NCBI GenBank assembly: GCA_038496675.1
Contig: CM076666.1
Location: 15,257,817 to 15,321,816 of the forward strand
Source of the DNA: Rachycentron canadum
Taxonomy: Eukaryota; Chordata; Actinopteri; Carangiformes; Rachycentridae
Reading direction: 5' to 3'
DNA: 64,000 nt
In this document: positions 60,923-64,000 of the stretch, piece after piece
Numbering within the stretch: the stretch's first letter is position 1
How the letters are laid out: every line of letters starts with the position of its first letter
The notes under the pieces: model-generated
Seen by the model: only the letters and a program-made list of their open reading frames with translations
What the model was told of the DNA's origin: nothing
The model's database searches: none
Made by a program: the position numbers and the translations under genes

Positions 60923-63900
60923 GTGAGTAGAGGCTGTGAGAAACATTTGAAACATCACCAGTATAACAGACCAAAAGATGCGACAAGCCTTTATGTGCTG
61001 AGAAGGATCTGTAATGGTTATTCACAGAGAATCCAGAAAGTAACACAAAAGTAACACAAAACCCCTTTTCAGTCAGTAAACACACTTTGCACATTGCTTC
61101 TTTACAATAATCAATCCATCATGGTTAGCTTTACCCAGGTTGGACAAAAAGCTTTTTCTCACTTGAGGGCATCGCTCCAAATTCAATACTACACTTTGAA
61201 TGGTTTTCTTTAATGGTGTTCTTTGCTATATATAGTAATATGAAAATCTAAAATATCAGAATTTAAAGTAAAAACTGACAGATCAAGCGTCTGACTCCTG
61301 ATAACTTTGAATCTAAATATGATTCATTGCAAAACAAGAATGTTCTGTTAACTTGTGTCTTTAGTGGGGAATGTAATAAAAATCATCTTTATTCCATATT
61401 TTCTTTATCTTGTAGACTATAAATATTACATGATATATTAAAAACATATTTCTTTTATTATTAATTGGGTGTACATTACCCAGCTTTCACTGTATTTAGG
61501 TTAAGATTCTCCAAAAATCCAAATTCTTTAGTTACCTGAAGGAATTAGTCTTCTGTCTGATCAAAATGAAGACAAGGCAATTTCTAATGAAGATAAGATA
61601 TACCTTGTCCTGGGGTTTTTTGTGCACAGCAAAATCTGCCACAAGGGATAAAACATTAAACAATATATTAGATTAGATTAGTCATTGTGCAGAGTGCAGG
61701 ACAAAGCCAAATACACTTAGCATCTAATTAGTCGCACAAAACAAGAGCATCATTCACATCTAAAGTGCAGGTGTAAGTAAGTACTACAAAGTAAAGTATG
61801 CTATTATATACAGCGATGAGCTGTATGAACACTTAATTTGAAATTATTTGTGCTTCATTTTTTTTAAGTTAGCTGTTGTATTGTCTTTTATGCGTATCCT
61901 AAATTGTTTTGCATTTATGTCTCGCGTCAAAACCATTTATTTTGATATAGCAACATAGTTTAATGACCAGTCTAATGTCATCAAAGATAATCAGGAAACA
62001 CTTACTAATTTTTCAGGTGCATTATTTCTGAATTCTTTTCTAATTATTTTCAAGACATTTACTGAGAAATATCCAATTAATGAAAATAATTGCTGGAACG
62101 ACCTGGTGAGCCTTTCAGTCAGTGCACAGCAGGTGAGCAGAACATATAAAAATGTGAAACTTGTCTACAGAAAACTGTGCAATTACAAAGACTAGTGTTT
62201 TCAATAATAAATTAATGACTAATGAATGTAGGTGGTTTAGATTAAGCTTCTTCTAAGCAAATTTCCCTATAAACCAGAACAGAAAAAACCTCTTCAAAAT
62301 GATTAAATAATTACAGATTTATGAAATAAAACATTATATGAACCAGCTATAAAATATGAAATATGTAATGCTACTGATATCACAGATGCAAAATATATAA
62401 AACTAGGACTGAAAAATAAAAGTATTGTGGGTCAGGTCTGAACATGCTGGAATACTGGCTTCACTTCACTAAATAGAGGTTTTGCAGTAAGTGTGTAGAG
62501 TGTTATATTGTTTTTTGTTGCCATCAAGACTCTGAGGCTTGGAGGCTGGACAAGCATTTCTCATATTCTTGCAAAGATCTTTTTTATTTCTTTTTATGCC
62601 TCTGTGCCAGCGACAGCCTGGGACAGAGGTATTATGTTTTCAGGTTGTGTGTCCGTCCCTAGTCCTTCTGTGCGTGAGGGATTGTAAATGTCCTCTTAGA
62701 CTCAATTATGACCTAATTATACTTTGGTGATCAATGGTCAAGCTCACTGTGAACTCGCAAAACACATTTTTGGTCATAACTCATTTATTCATACACTAAT
62801 TATGACAGAATTTAACTCACTGTGCCAACATTTTGTTCTGCAAAAACACTTCTGGCCATTATATCATGCTATAACTCAGGGAGGGGGGATTGTGACCATA
62901 TTTCCTGTGACTCGGCTGAGCCATAAAACCATGAGGCGATAATTCTAGTTTTGATGATAAATTATTATATATTATTATATTAACACCAAACATGAAAATA
63001 ATGTTTACATCGTTTTTGAAATGATGACATGTGGAAGTTAAGTTGAGTGATGTTTGGATGTTATAATCACCATCATCTTGCCAGCTGCTTAAAGCCAAAA
63101 AATACACATTTGGGAAATGAGGTGCAGGCTGGGGGAGTAGTATTTGCGGCGAGGAAGTGACAACTTCTGCAGCTGAGTGTGATCGTCTGAGACACCTGTC
63201 AATCAAGCAAATATGCCCCAGAAATAAACTCTGGGAATTTTCTTCCTGCAGGAGCTTTAACTTATAAATTCACAAAAACATGAAGAAATGAAATTAGCTA
63301 ATTAGACCCTATAACCTCCTGTGGAAAATTGTTGTGGCTCTTCAGGGTATTCACTTTAACAGACTTGAAGTGTTTTTATAGAGCTAATCCTCTTTCTCAT
63401 GCTTACTGAGAGGGTTTCCAGTATTTTTACAGAGAGTACCTGGAAATTTCCACCAACCCATACTCCCAAAACCCAAGTCATGTTTTGTCAATTAGTTGTT
63501 GTTTTTTTTTTCTATTATTGGTTTGATCTCATATGTATCTGAAACTTGAGTCAGCTTGTCACAAATGTCAGATTAATTTCATTTATTTAAATCAAATGGG
63601 TTCAAACGTTTAGTCTAAATGGACCATATTATTATAATAGAAATACAAGAATCTGGAATTACCACTCTTGTTTGTGTGCTGCAGCCAATCTGCCAATTAA
63701 ATCAGAGGAAAGAGAGGGTGTGATTTTGTATTGTCATGTCAAAAAATATTAAGTATTGAATTTGCTAATAACAGATGTTCCAGTCTGGTTATTTTAATCA
63801 GACACAATTTCTTTACTGAAGAGGTCAAAAACTCCAGCAGCACTTGTACTAGGACAGTGACCCAGATCATCCTGGATGCTGTGATGAAGGTTACAAGATG

Positions 63901-64000
63901 TAAAAGTTAAGTTGTTCTTTATACCTTAAATGTTACTGGAATTTTTCACCTCTTCAGACTTGTTAAGTGCATTAAGTCAAGTGTTGTGCTCCATCCAGCA
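60923..64000 (+). other. Convertase intron 8 (incomplete) to the right edge
   Basis: More than 3 kb after the exon 8 donor. I searched the plus strand for the next expected exon, with GTSASAP around the catalytic Ser, and did not find it. The stretch is AT-rich with no other gene signal, so the gene continues beyond the window. Confidence 0.6.

Noticed and set aside
60732..60926. Plus-strand frame MGGALSLYGRQG overlapping convertase exon 8
   Set aside because: It is out of frame with the clear convertase reading GSVFVWASGNGG on the same bases.

Overview
The window is vertebrate nuclear DNA, most likely from a percomorph (spiny-rayed) teleost. Coding sequence is broken into short exons with GT-AG introns. 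Long AT-rich non-coding stretches carry many CA/GT, TA, GATA and CTG microsatellites. Several dispersed repeats are of a kind I know from perch-like fish genomes. I see no operons, ribosome binding sites or prokaryotic features, and no recognisable tRNA or rRNA gene.

Three protein-coding genes can be reconstructed exon by exon. (1) A complete BNIP3-family mitophagy receptor lies on the minus strand at 1416-7426: six coding exons, 181 aa, with an SWVEL LC3-interacting motif and a C-terminal anchor. A GC-rich promoter-like block with a CACGTG site lies beyond its start. (2) A complete INSYN2-family (FAM196) inhibitory-synapse scaffold gene lies on the plus strand at 22734-46043: three coding exons, 1077 aa. 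Its first coding exon of about 3 kb encodes a very long disordered region. (3) The 5' part of a furin-like proprotein convertase (PCSK5/PCSK6-like) lies on the plus strand at 56164-60922. It has eight exons and 367 residues in view, covering signal peptide, prodomain, RRVKR autocleavage site, catalytic Asp and His and the oxyanion Asn. The catalytic Ser exon lies past the right edge.

Layout: 1-1415 is the 3' side of the BNIP3-like gene. 1.4-7.5 kb is that gene. 7.7-22.7 kb separates two head-to-head genes and holds repeats, a decayed LINE and a large pyrimidine-to-purine switch. 22.7-46.0 kb is the INSYN2-like gene, whose 17.8-kb second intron holds most of the microsatellites. 46-55.9 kb is intergenic. 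55.9 kb to the end is the convertase gene.

The three products do not form a pathway. The most notable observations are: a tandem array of about 20-residue Cys/TQT repeats in the INSYN2-like protein that resembles a dynein light chain LC8 docking array; a convertase with substitutions at positions I know as invariant in the family; a pure (CTG)42 tract in an intron; closely spaced inverted CA and TG tracts; an interleaved A-B-A'-B' inverted repeat; and the close linkage of a bnip3-like and an insyn2 gene without a recognisable DOCK host gene. Protein families are assigned from motifs and memory of relatives; no database search was run.
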